Origin: Nematopogon swammerdamellus
Taxonomy: Eukaryota; Arthropoda; Insecta; Lepidoptera; Adelidae
DNA: 64,000 nucleotides
Direction of reading: 5' to 3'
Assembly (NCBI GenBank): GCA_946902875.1
Contig: OX336340.1
Coordinates: forward strand, 8,267,739-8,331,738
The position numbers and the translations under genes were made by a program. How positions within the stretch are numbered: the stretch's first letter is position 1; each line of letters opens with the position of its first letter. Under the pieces are notes generated by a model, which ran no database searches, was not told the DNA's origin, and saw nothing but the letters and a program-made list of their open reading frames with translations. Positions 21,749-33,493 of this stretch are shown here, piece by piece.

Positions 21749-21820
21749 GACGCCTTAGGTTGTAGAGGTACCTAGGCGGCGCACATGCGCCGCCTAGGTA
21801 CCTCTACAACCTATGGCGTC
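21749..21820. repeat. 72-bp palindrome
   Basis: GACGCCTTAGGTTGTAGAGG continues to GTACCTAGGCGGCGCA and is followed by its reverse complement ending CAACCTATGGCGTC. The arms are about 35 bp with one mismatch and essentially no loop. It sits between two modules of the 20.9-22.7 kb domain. Confidence 0.85.
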
Positions 21821-22760
21821 GCAGGTTCGAGGTACGAGGGCCCACCAGGGCTCAAAAGACGGTGGAATTCGAAGGGCTACAAGATGCCGTAAAAATATTA
21901 CAAACATTTTTTTTTATATTACCAACATTTTTTTTTTTATCATTTATTCGTAGCGGATAATCAATTACAGCTAGGTTCATTTTCAATGTCCCTTCAAGTC
22001 GTGGTTGCACGGAATCTGTGATTTTTTTTCCAAATATAACATACTAGATTAAAATGAACCTCAAGCAATTACACTACTATGCTTGTTATGGCGTTTATAA
22101 AAGAAAATACTAGACAGAAATAATTAAGCTCAAGCAACAAACACAATTTGTTATTATAATGTTCTTGGCGATACCGCTACCGAACCGCCAAAATAAAATT
22201 AATTTCATTTCATTTAAATTCATTAAGTTCAATAAAATTAATTAAAATTCATTATTACAAAGAACAAAATAAAATTCTGGCACGAAATGTAAACCGGGCA
22301 GTGCCCTATAGTCGATACAGCTGTGCTCAAGGCACCGAAGGTGCCCGCAAAAATTAAAAAAAAATTAAATACTATATTAAACATCAACCAACCAACACAA
22401 GTTTGCTTTACTCTGGCGCCCGTAAAAATTCATAGAAAATAAACTGTCAAAATCGAATTCAATTAAACAAGGCTCTATCTATTCAATTTCTGATCCCACA
22501 GGATCTAATAAAATTGTGTATCTTATCAATGATTCGTCGTGCGGTGCGATTTTAATTTCATAATTCATTGTATCTGGTTTAAATGTTTTTTTTTTTTACA
22601 TTGAAAATGTGTTTTCGATCGCTTCAGTATAGTCCCCGATTTCCAGCGAGAGTACGAATTCGCCCTGATGTCATGAGTTTTAAGGCTACGTAAATATATA
22701 GGATGTGAAATGACGCGTATCGACGAGGGTTACAAGATTGTGAAAAAAATATACATATTT

Positions 22761-25500
22761 ATTAAGTTTTTGATTACTAAAACCGCTTAAAATAGCCGTT
22801 TTCGGGGGTTTAAAAAGGCAAATTTTAAACATATTTCTAAATATATATTTTAAACTTTTCTATTTTTATTTTGTAGATTGACTCAGTATCTGGGGATGTT
22901 TTTTTTTATTGTTTAAAAAAAAAAATTGGGAGTTATGATTTTTTTTTATTTTCCATTACGCGATTTACGAGTCGTCTTTATCTTGCAGTGTGAGTAGTTA
23001 AAATGGTTTCCGTGTATGCATATACTTTAAAAATTAAGAATTAAAAATTTTTTATTTACACGTTATGACTATTTTTCAAAATTTACATATTTATGTATGA
23101 AAAAGCAAGTAAATTATAATAAAATTTTTAAATATGAATACATGATAGAATTTAGAGAAGAGAAGTAATTATATAGTGAACATGTGCGCGCTGTTAGAAT
23201 CTGGAGTGCGTTCGCTCGTTGAGTTCGTCGCTTCATCCACACCAGGATATTTTCACGCTCACAGTCGGCGACTCGCTATATGCTTATATTTGAATACCCC
23301 CTAAAAGTCATTTTCAATGTACCCGAAGGTCATGTAATGCAGAAGATCTGTGAATTTTTTTCTGTGGGTTGGTTTGAACCCTTTAAACTCCCCTTTTGTA
23401 TCGATGTCCGTCTCTGATTAGAAATCCTCTTCCAGAAATAACGGTTTTCTCGGCATGTCGATACGGAATTGCAATATAATAATTTTACTCGAAATTATAT
23501 ACCTACCTACATAATATGATTTGTTTGGCTGGTAGTGAATGGACCTGCAGGACCCGCTTCTTGTGTTAACTTGTACGAGTACTTGTATCGAGTTTCCAAC
23601 ACGGCCCAATATTTGGCGAAGGTAGAGCTTGTTAAAGGCGTGCCTGCATACCGCTGCTGGCGTTCACGACAGATTTTCTGTGTGTTTACGAAGACAAAGA
23701 GACAATTTTCTGCGTCTGGGGAGACTCTGGGGAAGACTAGACTCGGTAGCATGTCATGTCATGTCAATATTTTATCTTAAGATATACCCTATGATGAAAA
23801 TGTTATAATATCTTCGTGTATCACACACGACTAAGATACGACAATATTTTATGAAACCTATACATTATCATAAGAGGCTACCGACCGGGTAATCAACACC
23901 GCAGGATTGATGCACACCTATAAAACCCTAATATTTCATACTGATCAAAAATAGAACTATTGTTGTTGTTGACCGCTTGTTTTTTATTTTTTAATAACTT
24001 CGGCCTTAACGTAGGTGAAGTCTCAGAAAAAGTATCTTCATGAATACCGCAAAACTGTATCATTTTGTATTTCATTTTAAGCATTAACGTTAACCTTTCT
24101 AATCACAATATTTGTGACTAATCAAATCATGCGTTTATATTCAGAATTCATGTTTACTTAGAGTCAGTGCGTTGACCCACATACATAGTGGCAAGATGAA
24201 TACGTAAGTATATTCAGTTCCAGTCCGTTGATTATTTCTTCGCACTCAAATCAAGTGCAATGTTTATTTTTCTAGTCTTCATTACACTCAGAGCGTATTA
24301 ACAAAACCCAGGCCCGCTCTGGTGCCAGATGTGAATGAAATATTCTAATTCCAATGTTTGAATAGCATCAGAGAAAGACGCCTCATTTCAAACTTCACTT
24401 ACATGTTTTCGTTGACTCCTTTCCATAAAAAATTGTATTGCATTTTTATTGTAATATTTATAACCCATTATTCTGACTTAGTCTTTAGATAATTCTATTT
24501 AGTAATTATGTATCTAAGTATGTACTTAATTTAGAATACCATGTACCTACTTAGTTTTTATTTATAATATGTAGTTTCTCATATAAGCATTTAAGCAGCA
24601 ATTTCTAAGCTACTCTTTCTTTCATTATGCCGTAATAATTTTTCAGAAATTGTAGTTTATAATTTTATACATATAGAATGGGAGAGAAATACCTAGTTAC
24701 AAAATGCTACTCGACTTTTATTGCAACTGACTCAGAGACAGGTATTTGTTTGGAATATTAACATGTGCTCGCTCCCGTTGATCCGGGGTTAATTATATCC
24801 GTATTACTTGTACCTAAGAACTGATTTGTCTGTTTGAATTTAAATTCTCTATTCGAATATTCCAGTCTCCGCATTGGGCGACAACACCTGTCCACACCGC
24901 CGCGGATCGTTGGCTAAGAACGATACAGACTACTTTGCGAAGACACGAGAACACTCTATTTCGAGACTGCGGCGGAGGAGGCGTATCTCCCTCAAGATCG
25001 CGTCATAATCATAATATTTCAAAGCACGTGGGCCGCAAGACGAATGAAATTATGGGGACTTTGTACATCATGGCCGTGTTATCTACAACTGGAGTTAGAC
25101 TACGGATATTTTACATTTAGGCGCCGGCCATTATGGTACAAGTCTTGTCGAGATGTGAATTTTAGTATGGTCCGGCACGGGGAAAGACGCAAGACGTGAT
25201 ATGACGCAAGTCACGTATAGACTTGAGAAGCTTTTCTAAAGCAAACTTCATTCTTATCTTCGTCGAAAACGCTGACATTGTTTTTATAGGTTTACCTTCG
25301 TATTATTGTGTGTCAGTGAATTTTATATTTTTATTGGAGCTGAAAGGGCTTCCAGACAAAGTGTTTACCTTACAACTTCTGAAAAGGTTATTAAAACATT
25401 CAGAAAAAGCAAACCAAACAAAACAACAACAAAATTCCAATCACATGATAATTAATAGAAAACAGGTAAGTAACCAAGCATCCAAAATAATATATTTTAC
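22761..25500. other. AT-rich stretch, no supported gene
   Basis: Overlapping frames on both strands at 23418-23780 and a plus frame at 25223-25507 show no domain. There is no familiar transposon. A GC-richer part lies at 23530-23730. Confidence 0.35.
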
Positions 25501-25792
25501 AGAATAAATATGTTTTTGTCAAAAAAATTTACGTTTTATGTGTACAGGCAGACACTAGAGTATAGTGAATGCTGCAGATTTTAATTTTCCACATTATAGA
25601 AAGAAAGAAATAAAACAATATAAACAATAACAATGCAACATTATAGAGGCAATGTCGTTAAACCTAATTATGAGTTGGTTTACAACATTGTTAATGTCAA
25701 CGTAAAGGTAAAGGAGGATGAAGAATCGTCACTGGGTACTGGCAGTAATAAACGAAGTTACTATTAGTTTAGTTGCCACAAATAAAAGAAGA

Positions 25793-25917
25793 AGATGATG
25801 ATGATGATGAATTTTTGAAATAGCTGTGGAAGCACTCTTGGTAGATATGTTCTATCTAGGCTTTCCTCTCAGAACCAGCCAAGTTTTCCTAAGCTAAGTT
25901 GGCTTAGGAAAACTTTG
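25793..25917. repeat. GAT microsatellite and hairpin
   Basis: A short GATGATGATGATGATGATGA run (about 25791-25810) is followed at 25886-25917 by CAAGTTTTCCTAAGC, a six-base loop, and GGCTTAGGAAAACTTTG, a nearly perfect hairpin. Confidence 0.65.
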
Positions 25918-27171
25918 GGCGTCCTTGAAAGTACTATTATAAGTTGCGGGTTACTTAGTGGTTAAAAGGAGCTGACCTCTTATACAAGATATCGGAAGTT
26001 TGATTCCCACATTCATCAATAAAAAATTCAGATTTTCGAATAATTTATGTTCATGTGTAATAATAATATTCGACATTCATGTGGATCCGAAACCTATGAT
26101 GCTCAATTCTGACGTCAGGTAAGTAGTATTACATTAAAATGATGACGGTGGTATAACGCAGTAAAAGTTAATGATACCATAGACTTTATTTTCTTTGTCA
26201 GGGGTCAAGTTTAGCCTACAAGGGTGTGAGTGGTAGTGAATGAGACTTAAGAGTTCAATCAATCAGATTACAAATAAACATTGGCAGTGCTTGAAACTTG
26301 AAACCACCAGGTTACAATAAAATAAAAATAAAAAATAAAACCAATGAAACGCCGTAAGAAGAACGTCTTAAAGTCAGTCCACGGAACTACTTTCTTAAGT
26401 GTCTCAATTCATTATTCAACAGCCACTCCCCCGCACTTGCCACGTCACGGAAACCAAGCGTTAGACCCTTCACACGTCTCACTGACCTCTACCTGACCTT
26501 TCAGCCACGGCAGATGCTGAGCTTGACATTTTGTGAGTTCAACTTTTTTCGACGAATTAAAATGGATATACCTGTTCTTGTGCATACAATTTGTCTTCGC
26601 CTTTATCTACTCTTGAACTTGTTATGATTTGGTATTTGCTATCCATTATAATATTGACATCAATAATTACTACACTTGCTAAACTATCAATTACCTGTTT
26701 GAGAGACCGTAGGCTTGGTGAGCTGAAATAATTGTGTGAATGAGTTACTTTATCATCATCCATCATCATCAACCCTTTGATTGTCAACGCGGAACAAGAC
26801 CCTCTCTAATGCCGAATCAACGTTCATGGATTCGGAATAAATTCACTCGTGATTTTTAATTCCTACGAATGTATAGTCGCATCGACAATGTTGTTCATGA
26901 AAGTGTCGTTTTGGCGGTACGTGGACGTTATGGAGTGTGACATGGGAATTACGTCAGCACGATTGTCATCCGCACGCACATGTTTTGTGCTTCCTGTGGT
27001 TTTTGGGTTTGATTTTACTTGGATGCAGTAGTTCTGAAGCATTGTCGTCGTATATTCCGCATGAATACTTTTTAACATTTTAGAGACAGTTTACTGGCTG
27101 TCAATACATGTCCATTTTAAATAATAATAAGACTACGTGTGCACTGTTCAGAGTCACATAGAGATCACTCG
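25918..27171. other. Spacer, no supported gene
   Basis: Frames on both strands at 26557-27078 lack recognisable motifs. No repeat was identified. Confidence 0.35.
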
Positions 27172-27280
27172 ACTCCCTTCTTATATTACTAGGTGGTAGG
27201 GTTTAATCCGCCCGGGTTGATTGATACCACCGCGCTGAAGTAAAGAGCGGTCGAACCTGCTATGTACATAGTTTGTGTTC
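27172..27280 (+). mobile_element. SINE-related body, truncated at both ends
   Basis: GACTCCCTTCTTATATTACT then AGGTGGTAGGGTTTAATCCG matches the headless version at 41175-41423 and 47330-47573 rather than the tRNA/5S-headed one. It stops at GTTTGTGTT, exactly where the next SINE copy starts. Confidence 0.7.
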
Positions 27281-27281
27281 C

Positions 27282-27651
27282 TCGCCTCGATAGCTCAGTG
27301 GTGCAGACAGTCGACTGTCGCTATTGATGGTTAAGCAACGCTGGGCCGGTCAGTATTTGGATGGGTGACCGCTCGACCGTTGGAGGCTGACCGTGGTACG
27401 GATTCCACGTAAAACTGTACGTCCCTTCCTTTCTTACCTTAGGGTTCAATTCGCCAGGGTTGGTACCACCGCACTGAATGAAACGTCGGTCGAATCGACT
27501 ATGTAAATAGTTCGTGTTTTCCGTCCAGTTCAGTGTAGCCGGTATGACCGAAGGGAAGCACTGACGTGGCACCAAGTTCACCCGGTGTTATGGGCTGACA
27601 GCACGGATGTTGTAGGTGATGTAGCCAACCGTGTCAGTTTCCATAAAAAAA
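27282..27651 (+). mobile_element. Full-length SINE
   Basis: The A box-like TCGATAGCTCAGTGGTGC, 5S-like GGTTAAGCAACGCTGGGCC and CAGTATTTGGATGGGTGACC, then a B box-like GGTACGGATTCC, lead to a body ending ACCGTGTCAGTTTCCAT plus A7. The 5S-like part GCTGGGCCGGTCAGTA is closer to true 5S rRNA than in the other copies. A frame on the opposite strand (27321-27581) is a shadow. Confidence 0.85.
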
Positions 27652-28709
27652 GGGATGTTAGGAAAACGGTAAAGCCATAATTTAATTGTTCACCTAAGAT
27701 CATTATTATCCAAATAGCAATGGGCGAGAAAAATAAAAGAATCATCTATACCAGCTGATACTGTTGATGTCTGTTTCTATTTTTCTCACTGAATACTTCC
27801 ACATTGATATTATATATTTATTCATGTTAAATACATTAAACAAGTTTTAAATGTAAACCAAAACGATATTATATCTCCGAATATCCTAATAACAAATGTA
27901 TCTAAAATACTGTATAGTAGGTAGTAGGTGGTAGTAGTAGGTACGTACACAGTTAGTGGAAATGAGGCGTAAATGAAATTGAGATTTATCTCCCAACCCC
28001 TATGCACGGTGCTCACATTGTGTTGTGTTCGAATCGTAACGTGTGCAACAATGTTGTGTCTGTTGTCACTTGTTTCGTTTATCATATTTATTAGCATCGT
28101 TTGAATGCAGAGAATTTTAGCACAGCTGAAGATGTCATCAAGGCGACATCCGTTTTCAGAGGAAGAGATCGCACTATTTAATAACTATAGTGTGGCAACG
28201 TCTCAGTTTCGGCCCTACCTTGCCTACCTAGCCTTGGCTACACTAGGGCGCAAGGTTTTGAACTCATGGTTCATGAACTAGCAAACACCCTTACAACATG
28301 CCGCGTAACATCCATCCACCGCGTACCTATCCAAGGCTTTAGTGAATATAATATAAAAGTTCCGTGATCGAAAGCTAATTAATTTTAACGTATTTTAATT
28401 TAATGTAATCGTTTTCTTTTAAGTTATCAAATTTGAAAGCACTTTTGATAAAATGTTTTCGTTATAAATCCCTGCGGCAATACCAAAGAAATTCTTAACT
28501 CATTTGTACGAACATTCCTGCCATCGTGCCAAATTCAACAACCGAAGAAATTTTGGCAGGTTCATATTAATCACTTATCAATTATTATGTTCTATAGTTT
28601 AGCTTAGCAAGCTAAGCGTACCATTGGCGTGTGCCAATAAATATTATCCTATTAAACTTGCCTGATGAAAATACAGAGACACAGCAAACACCAGGTGTAA
28701 CTTGAAATC
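27652..28709. other. Spacer, nothing recognised
   Basis: AT-rich, with a minus frame at 27822-28097 that has no domain. GTAGGTAGTAGGTGGTAGTA (about 27917) is a local simple repeat. Confidence 0.35.
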
Positions 28710-29102
28710 TTTTTTTTTTTTTTTTTTTTTATGGAACCTGACACGGTTGGCTACATCACCTACAACATCCGTGATGTCAGCCCATAACACAGGGTGAACT
28801 AGGTGCCATGTCAGTGCTTCCCTTCATTTCATGTCGGCTACACTAAACTGGACGGAAAACACGAACTATTTACATAGCCGTTTCGACCGACGTTTCGTTC
28901 AGTGCGGTGGTACCAACCCGGCCGGGATAAACCCTACCACCTAGTAAGGTAAGAAGGGAAGGGACCTACAGTTTAACGTGGAATCCGAACCACGGTCAGC
29001 CTCCAACGGTCGAGCGGTCACCCATCCAAACACTGACCGCGCTCAGCGTCGCTTAATAACAGTTGACTAACCAACCGCGCCGCTGAGCTACCGAGGCTGA
29101 CG
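28710..29102 (-). mobile_element. Full-length SINE with long poly(A)
   Basis: The minus-strand copy ends in 21 A residues (28710-28730 on the plus strand reads T). The body has GATGTAGCCAACCGTGTCAG, and the head at 29000-29100 reads, in reverse, CTCGGTAGCTCAGCGGCGCG and the 5S-like TGGATGGGTGACCGCTCG. The long clean tail argues for recent insertion. Confidence 0.88.
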
Positions 29103-29105
29103 AAT

Positions 29106-29212
29106 TTTCTTATCCCTTAGTCGACTTTTACGATATGCGACGGGGAGAGATGCAGTGGGGCTATTCTTTTTAAGTGCCGACCCCACACGGTACAAAGCGA
29201 CCCCACACGGTA
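29106..29212 (-). mobile_element. RTE-like 3' UTR module next to the SINE head
   Basis: Read on the minus strand: CCCCACTGCATCTCTCCCCG then CGTAAAAGTCGACTAAGGGA. It directly precedes the SINE head, as in the 2394-2475 copy. GACCCCACACGGTAC is repeated twice at 29178-29212. Confidence 0.65.
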
Positions 29213-29300
29213 CACTCCAAGTAAAGAGCCGCAAAACAGTAAGTCGAAAGAACTCAAAGAAAATCGGAGTCTTTGCTGTTTATTTTGACTTTTTTACACC

Positions 29301-29604
29301 TTGATGAACTAGGTGCCATGTCAGTACTTCCCTTCATTTCATGTCGGCTACACTGAACTGAACGGAAAACACGAACTATTTACATAGCCCTTTCGACCGA
29401 CGTTTCATTCATTGCGGTGGTATATCAGCCCGGGCGGGATAAACCCTACCACCTAGTAAGGTAAGTAAGACCTACAGTTTAATGTGGAATCTAAACCACG
29501 GTCAGCCTGCAACGGTCGAGCGGTCACCCATCCAAGTATTGAACGCGCCCAGATGTGCTTAACAACAGTCGACCGACCGCACCACTGAGCTACCGAGGCT
29601 GATG
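29301..29604 (-). mobile_element. SINE lacking its 3' tail
   Basis: The head (in reverse CTCGGTAGCTCAGTGGTGCG, then GTTAAGCACATCTGGGCGC and TTGGATGGGTGACCGC) and body are present. The copy stops at CATGGCACCTAGTTC, with no GATGTAGCC tail and no poly(A), so the 3' end was deleted. Confidence 0.8.
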
Positions 29605-30469
29605 ATTAATTCCGACTTTAAAGCGAGTGAAGCCGGTAGAACAGTTTTTTTGTAAAACTTGACATGGATCACAACCAGTTCCTGTCAGAATGAGCTGCCG
29701 TGTCAGCTCCCTTCATGAACGTGTCGTCTTCGAGCTATTCTAACGTCTATTATGACGAATAAAGTAAATAAAAACATTATTTAGTGTATCAGCGCGCCGA
29801 ATCCTGTGAATTAGCAGCTCGCTGCATTCGCCTAGTCTCCATCGTGCCTCGATCGCAATTGTCTCCTGTCATTTTTCAAATTGCATAATTTCGTCCGGTC
29901 CCGTCATTAGACTTCCCCGTCACCGAGTTGCACGGCTCCACATCAAAGGACCGCGAGCGAATCTATCTGCGCACGCGTGCCACGAACACTTAGCGAAGGC
30001 TCTTAAGAAATAACAACAGGTAGTATATACTTGTTGATTCGGACGCCTTTGTTTATTGTTATTTGGAAATTTTTGAAATGGTCGTATTTATTGATCAGAA
30101 CTAATACACCGAAACTCCTAATAAGCAAGTAAACCACGCATAAAAACACGTTCGTTATAAATACATTGTAATATCCGATACAACGGACGTTAAAAATTCC
30201 TAAAATTGATTACGTTTATGCATTGTGCACATTCTACAGTATCTACAGTAGCAGTCTCTCGTATGAAACGATAAAATGTTAGTTTCATTTTATAAATTTA
30301 GTATGAAAAGTGTCGACTAATAATACTTAAGACGTTAAAGTTTAGAGTACGTACGTAAATAAAATGGTACAGAAATATCGATTAAATTTGTTTTGTACCT
30401 TAATTATATTAGAAAGATCCGAAATATTGATTAATTCGATAAAAATGTACCTCTTCAAAGTACAGTCGG
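29605..30469. other. Spacer before the CpG island
   Basis: 29640-29720 may hold a very diverged SINE tail (TTGTAAAACTTGACATGGAT). The rest shows nothing recognisable. Confidence 0.3.
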
Positions 30470-30470
30470 C

Positions 30471-31665
30471 TATAAAAGAAGAAATACTCCAGTAAAACGT
30501 TTTACATGCGCGCTCGTTCGCCCCGTGTGGAGTGATGAGGCCCGCTGCACGCCAGCGAGTGTGACAAGGAGGTATCCGCACTTGTAGATCCGACTGTACA
30601 TACTTGCAGCGACTGCACATGCTGCAGTTGGCCGCGACGCGGGCACGCGAGCTTTCAAGTGCTAAGTGAAAATAGCTCCGCGTCGTCCTCTCCTCGCCTA
30701 GCGCTAAGCTAACGAGCTCGACTGACGTTTCACATGCTCAGGGGCCCACGAACTGCTCGCTTTCGTTGCTCACTAGATGCCAACCAATTAACACCATTGG
30801 CACACCACACAGCGCATACCTGTGTGCATACTTCCACATACACTTTGACGCACTTGTAGTTTGAATTTTTATCCACACACGTTTAGTCTGAACACTCACT
30901 GAAGTCGTTCCGGCTAAAAAACAAAAGGAACGGTGCAAAACAATGGGTCAGTGCAGCGGTCAGCTGGGAGGCGAACGCGTCGCGACGCCGCGCCGCCGGC
31001 CGGCACCGCGCGCGGATGAGCGCCGCGCTATCGCTACACCGTTCGACACTTAGCTCCTTATCGGACGCGCGCTGGACGCCGGGGGTTCAACATTCTGATT
31101 AGCTTCCCGCACTACGGGGGCACGACACAGAGGCGCAGCGGCGGGCGGCGTCGAGCTTCGCGGCGGCCGGCGGAAGGCGACTGGAGCGTCGCGGCGCCGC
31201 GTCGAGCGCGAGCGTCGCGCGGCGCGAGCGAGCGGGACGGCCGCCTGGTCCTTCGAGCCGGATGCGCGCGGTCGATCTTGGGCGGTAGGCGCAAGGTTGA
31301 GTTCTGTGCGCGCGGAGTAAAGGCGAGTTGCGTCGTTGTGGAGTAGGATCGGAAGGCTCTCTCGGTAGAGTTCGGAGGCGAGCTACGTAGCGCGGGAGGT
31401 ACAGATGCAGCCGTGTGGACCGCCGCCGCCCGCGCCCGCTCCCGCCCGCGCCGGTTATGTCACTATCGAACGAGCCTCCTGTGTTGTGTTCCGCTTGCGG
31501 TCGAATTTGAACAATCGACGCAGAGCGATGTGTCGCGACGCGCCAGGTGATACACAGGAAACTCTTTGTATCACCGTTGCCTGCGCTTCCGTCCTCCCCG
31601 CCGCGCCGCCGCCGCCTCCCCGCCGCGCGTACCGCCACGTGCGTGTCGCTACGTAGTTTGTGATA
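30471..31665. promoter_or_regulatory. CpG island, likely promoter region
   Basis: From 30500 to 31665 the sequence is rich in C, G and CpG, densest at 30955-31280 (CGACGCCGCGCCGCCGGCCG) and 31410-31450, in a window otherwise AT-rich. TATAAAA at 30471-30477 lies at its left edge. CTACGTAGCGCGGGAG followed by GTACAG near 31400 is a possible but weak donor. An island this size with an edge TATA suggests the 5' end of a gene, direction uncertain. A 197-codon minus-strand frame (31099-31692) spans it but is arginine/alanine/proline-rich, as any frame in such DNA would be. Confidence 0.5.
30943..31053 (+). CDS. Candidate 36-codon frame with strong start context
   Basis: CAAAACAATGGG gives a good start context (A at -3, G at +4). 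The protein begins MGQCSGQLGGE, so glycine at position 2 and a cysteine at 4 would fit N-myristoylation and palmitoylation, then becomes arginine/proline-rich and ends at TAG. It could be a first exon read past its donor, an upstream ORF in a leader, or chance. I see no clear GT donor inside it. Confidence 0.2.
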   Translation: MGQCSGQLGGERVATPRRRPAPRADERRAIATPFDT

Positions 31666-32324
31666 CGGCTTACTTACGTAATTTGACGTCACACCTTCAC
31701 TTTCGTATATGTATACAATGATAGAACTGCTCTGCGAAGTAGGGTTTACGTTAGGGCAATATGGTTAATTTAAACAGTTTATTTGCGTGTAGGCACGTTA
31801 ATTTCTTTCGTAATTATATTATGAAGCCTGTTAGTAAACAATTCAAAATAGTATAAGTGGGTGAATGCAATATCGTATTACACATTCTTTTAAGCTGGAG
31901 TTTTCCTTATGTTACTTCGTGAATTCGGATTAAAGACTACGAAGAAAGCAAGGTATTCGAAAAAATCGTATTTAAAGCAGAGTTTATTATTAACTATGTA
32001 CACTTTTCAAAATATTCATTGGACTAGCTAGGATTTGTACGAGAGAACCTGAAATCACAAAGAATATAATATAGTCCTTCATTGAATACGTCGCGGACTT
32101 GAAAGCTTTCCGCCGGTAAACATACTTTTCCCTCTCAGGCGATAGGCCGCTATAGAAATACATAATTGACTGTCCTCACGGCTGAGGTGCGATCGACACA
32201 CGGCATCCGTGCCTTATCTGTATTACTGATTTGAGAAATTAACACATTGTTAGCAAGTGTTCGTTCATTTCATACCGGAATAAATAATCCTATGACCAAT
32301 TTGGGGCGATATCATCATAGGATA
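31666..32324. other. Spacer, nothing recognised
   Basis: AT-rich DNA beyond the CpG island, with no repeat or frame that I can support. Confidence 0.4.
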
Positions 32325-32610
32325 TAAAAAAAACGGCCAAGTGCGAGTCGAACTCGTGCACCGAGGTGTTCGCACTACAAAAAAAAACGTTGAAAAAATG
32401 CGTTTCTTGTATGGGGACCCCAAAATTTTTCATTTTTTCATTTTATTATTTTTGTTATATCCTCAAAAATAACACCATATTCTGTGAAAATTTCAACCGG
32501 CTAGCTATTACGGTACCAAAGATACAGCTATCTGACGGACAGACGGACACACGGACAGACAGACGTTGTAGGCTTATTAATAGGCTAACGTACGGGGTAC
32601 GGAAACTAAA
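32325..32610 (+). mobile_element. GGCCAAGTGCGAGTC-family interspersed repeat
   Basis: A plus-oriented, near-complete copy: AAAACGGCCAAGTGCGAGTC then GAACTCGTGCACCGAGG, ATTCTGTGAAAATTTCAACC, a GGACAGACGGAC tract and GGGGTACGGAAAC. The frame at 32366-32659 lies in this repeat and is not a gene. Confidence 0.8.
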
Positions 32611-32637
32611 AAATTTGGGTCCGACTACAAATAAACA

Positions 32638-32830
32638 GTACCCTAATCACGAGATTTAACCTACTACGCTACGCTACGCCGCGCCGTGTTCCCTGCATCA
32701 TTTTGTATGGAGAAACAGAGCAGCGCCTCCAGTGCTAGATTTGCGAACTTCGTTTCTCCATACAAAATGATGTGGAGAACACGGCGTAGCCTAGCGTAGC
32801 GTAGTAGGTTAAATATCGTGATTAGGGTAC
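32638..32830. mobile_element. Hairpin MITE with TA duplication
   Basis: Arms of about 79 bp (32638-32716 and 32752-32830) pair with a few mismatches. The outer ends are CCCTAATCACGAGATTTAAC and its reverse complement ending GTGATTAGGG, each flanked by TA. Unpaired spacer is about 35 bp. Terminal inverted repeats with TA target sites are the mark of Tc1/mariner-type MITEs. The arm contains CTACGCTACGCTACGCC. Confidence 0.8.
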
Positions 32831-33109
32831 AGGGATCCCAATGTTCGGACAAAATCAGTGTACAACTCTGGATTTCCTTGACACTCGGTTCCCGCAAAAT
32901 TTACAAAATGTCAACACAAGTCCCACAACTCCAGAGTATACCAGTCGTCGTCGTCGGGGTGACTATTCATGTGTTCTCACTGAATTCTTCTCGGGACCAG
33001 GTATTTTGATGTACCTACATTTCTAGTCAAGTCTCTATATAATTATTTTTTCATAGTTGATTCCAATAGAGTAGAAATGTTGCTACCTCACTGCGCGGCA
33101 CTCACGTTC

Positions 33110-33170
33110 GCCCAGCCAATAATAAAATATGCGCCCCGCCCCCCGCCCCGCGAGACGCCTGTCTACTTCT
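33110..33170 (+). promoter_or_regulatory. GC/CCAAT-rich promoter-like patch
   Basis: CAGCCAATAATAAAATATGC is followed at once by GCCCCGCCCCCCGCCCCGCG. A CCAAT motif, AT-rich core and GC boxes lie in 50 bp. No transcript evidence is visible. Confidence 0.25.
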
Positions 33171-33493
33171 CTCAGATAAGATATTCTAGATGAAACGTTC
33201 TTCGTCTCCTGTAATAGATGTTCAAGTGTCTTATTATTTTATCAAGTCAAACGAGCAAGAGGTGGTACATTTCAACTCAACACAGACAACCATACTCAGG
33301 CCTGGAAAATTTCACCCTTTTAATCTCGAAGTGGCTGTGAAATTTTTGTAGTGTGTTTTTTTTGTCAGTTTAGTGTAGCTGACACAAGGAACACTAGGGA
33401 GCACTATAATCATTAAAACCTAGTTCCTGTAGGAATCGATTGTAAAGGACTGGCGCATACCTAGCAATCATAGCAGTATACATTTTTTTTATT

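Larger units (their letters stand above)
20885..22760 (+). repeat. Domain of reiterated unclassified modules
   Basis: Two phrases recur. Phrase one is CGATCGCTTCRGTAGGGYCC with TTTCGCTGAAAGTGT (about 20929, 21568, 21622, diverged at 22616). Phrase two is GGGCTCAAAAGACGCRGAAT with TTCRAWGGGMT (about 21011, 21355, 21707, 21848). Between them lie A/T-rich spacers with GAAAA/TTTTT runs. Spacing is irregular, so this is not a simple satellite. It looks like a repeatedly rearranged or nested element family that I do not recognise. Confidence 0.6.

Noticed and set aside
27321..27581. 86-codon minus frame
   Set aside because: It is a shadow lying wholly inside the SINE at 27282-27651.
31099..31692. 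Longest open frame in the window, 197 codons, minus strand
   Set aside because: It spans a CpG island, where stops are rare in all frames, and its translation is arginine/alanine/serine/proline-rich without any domain. Composition explains it.
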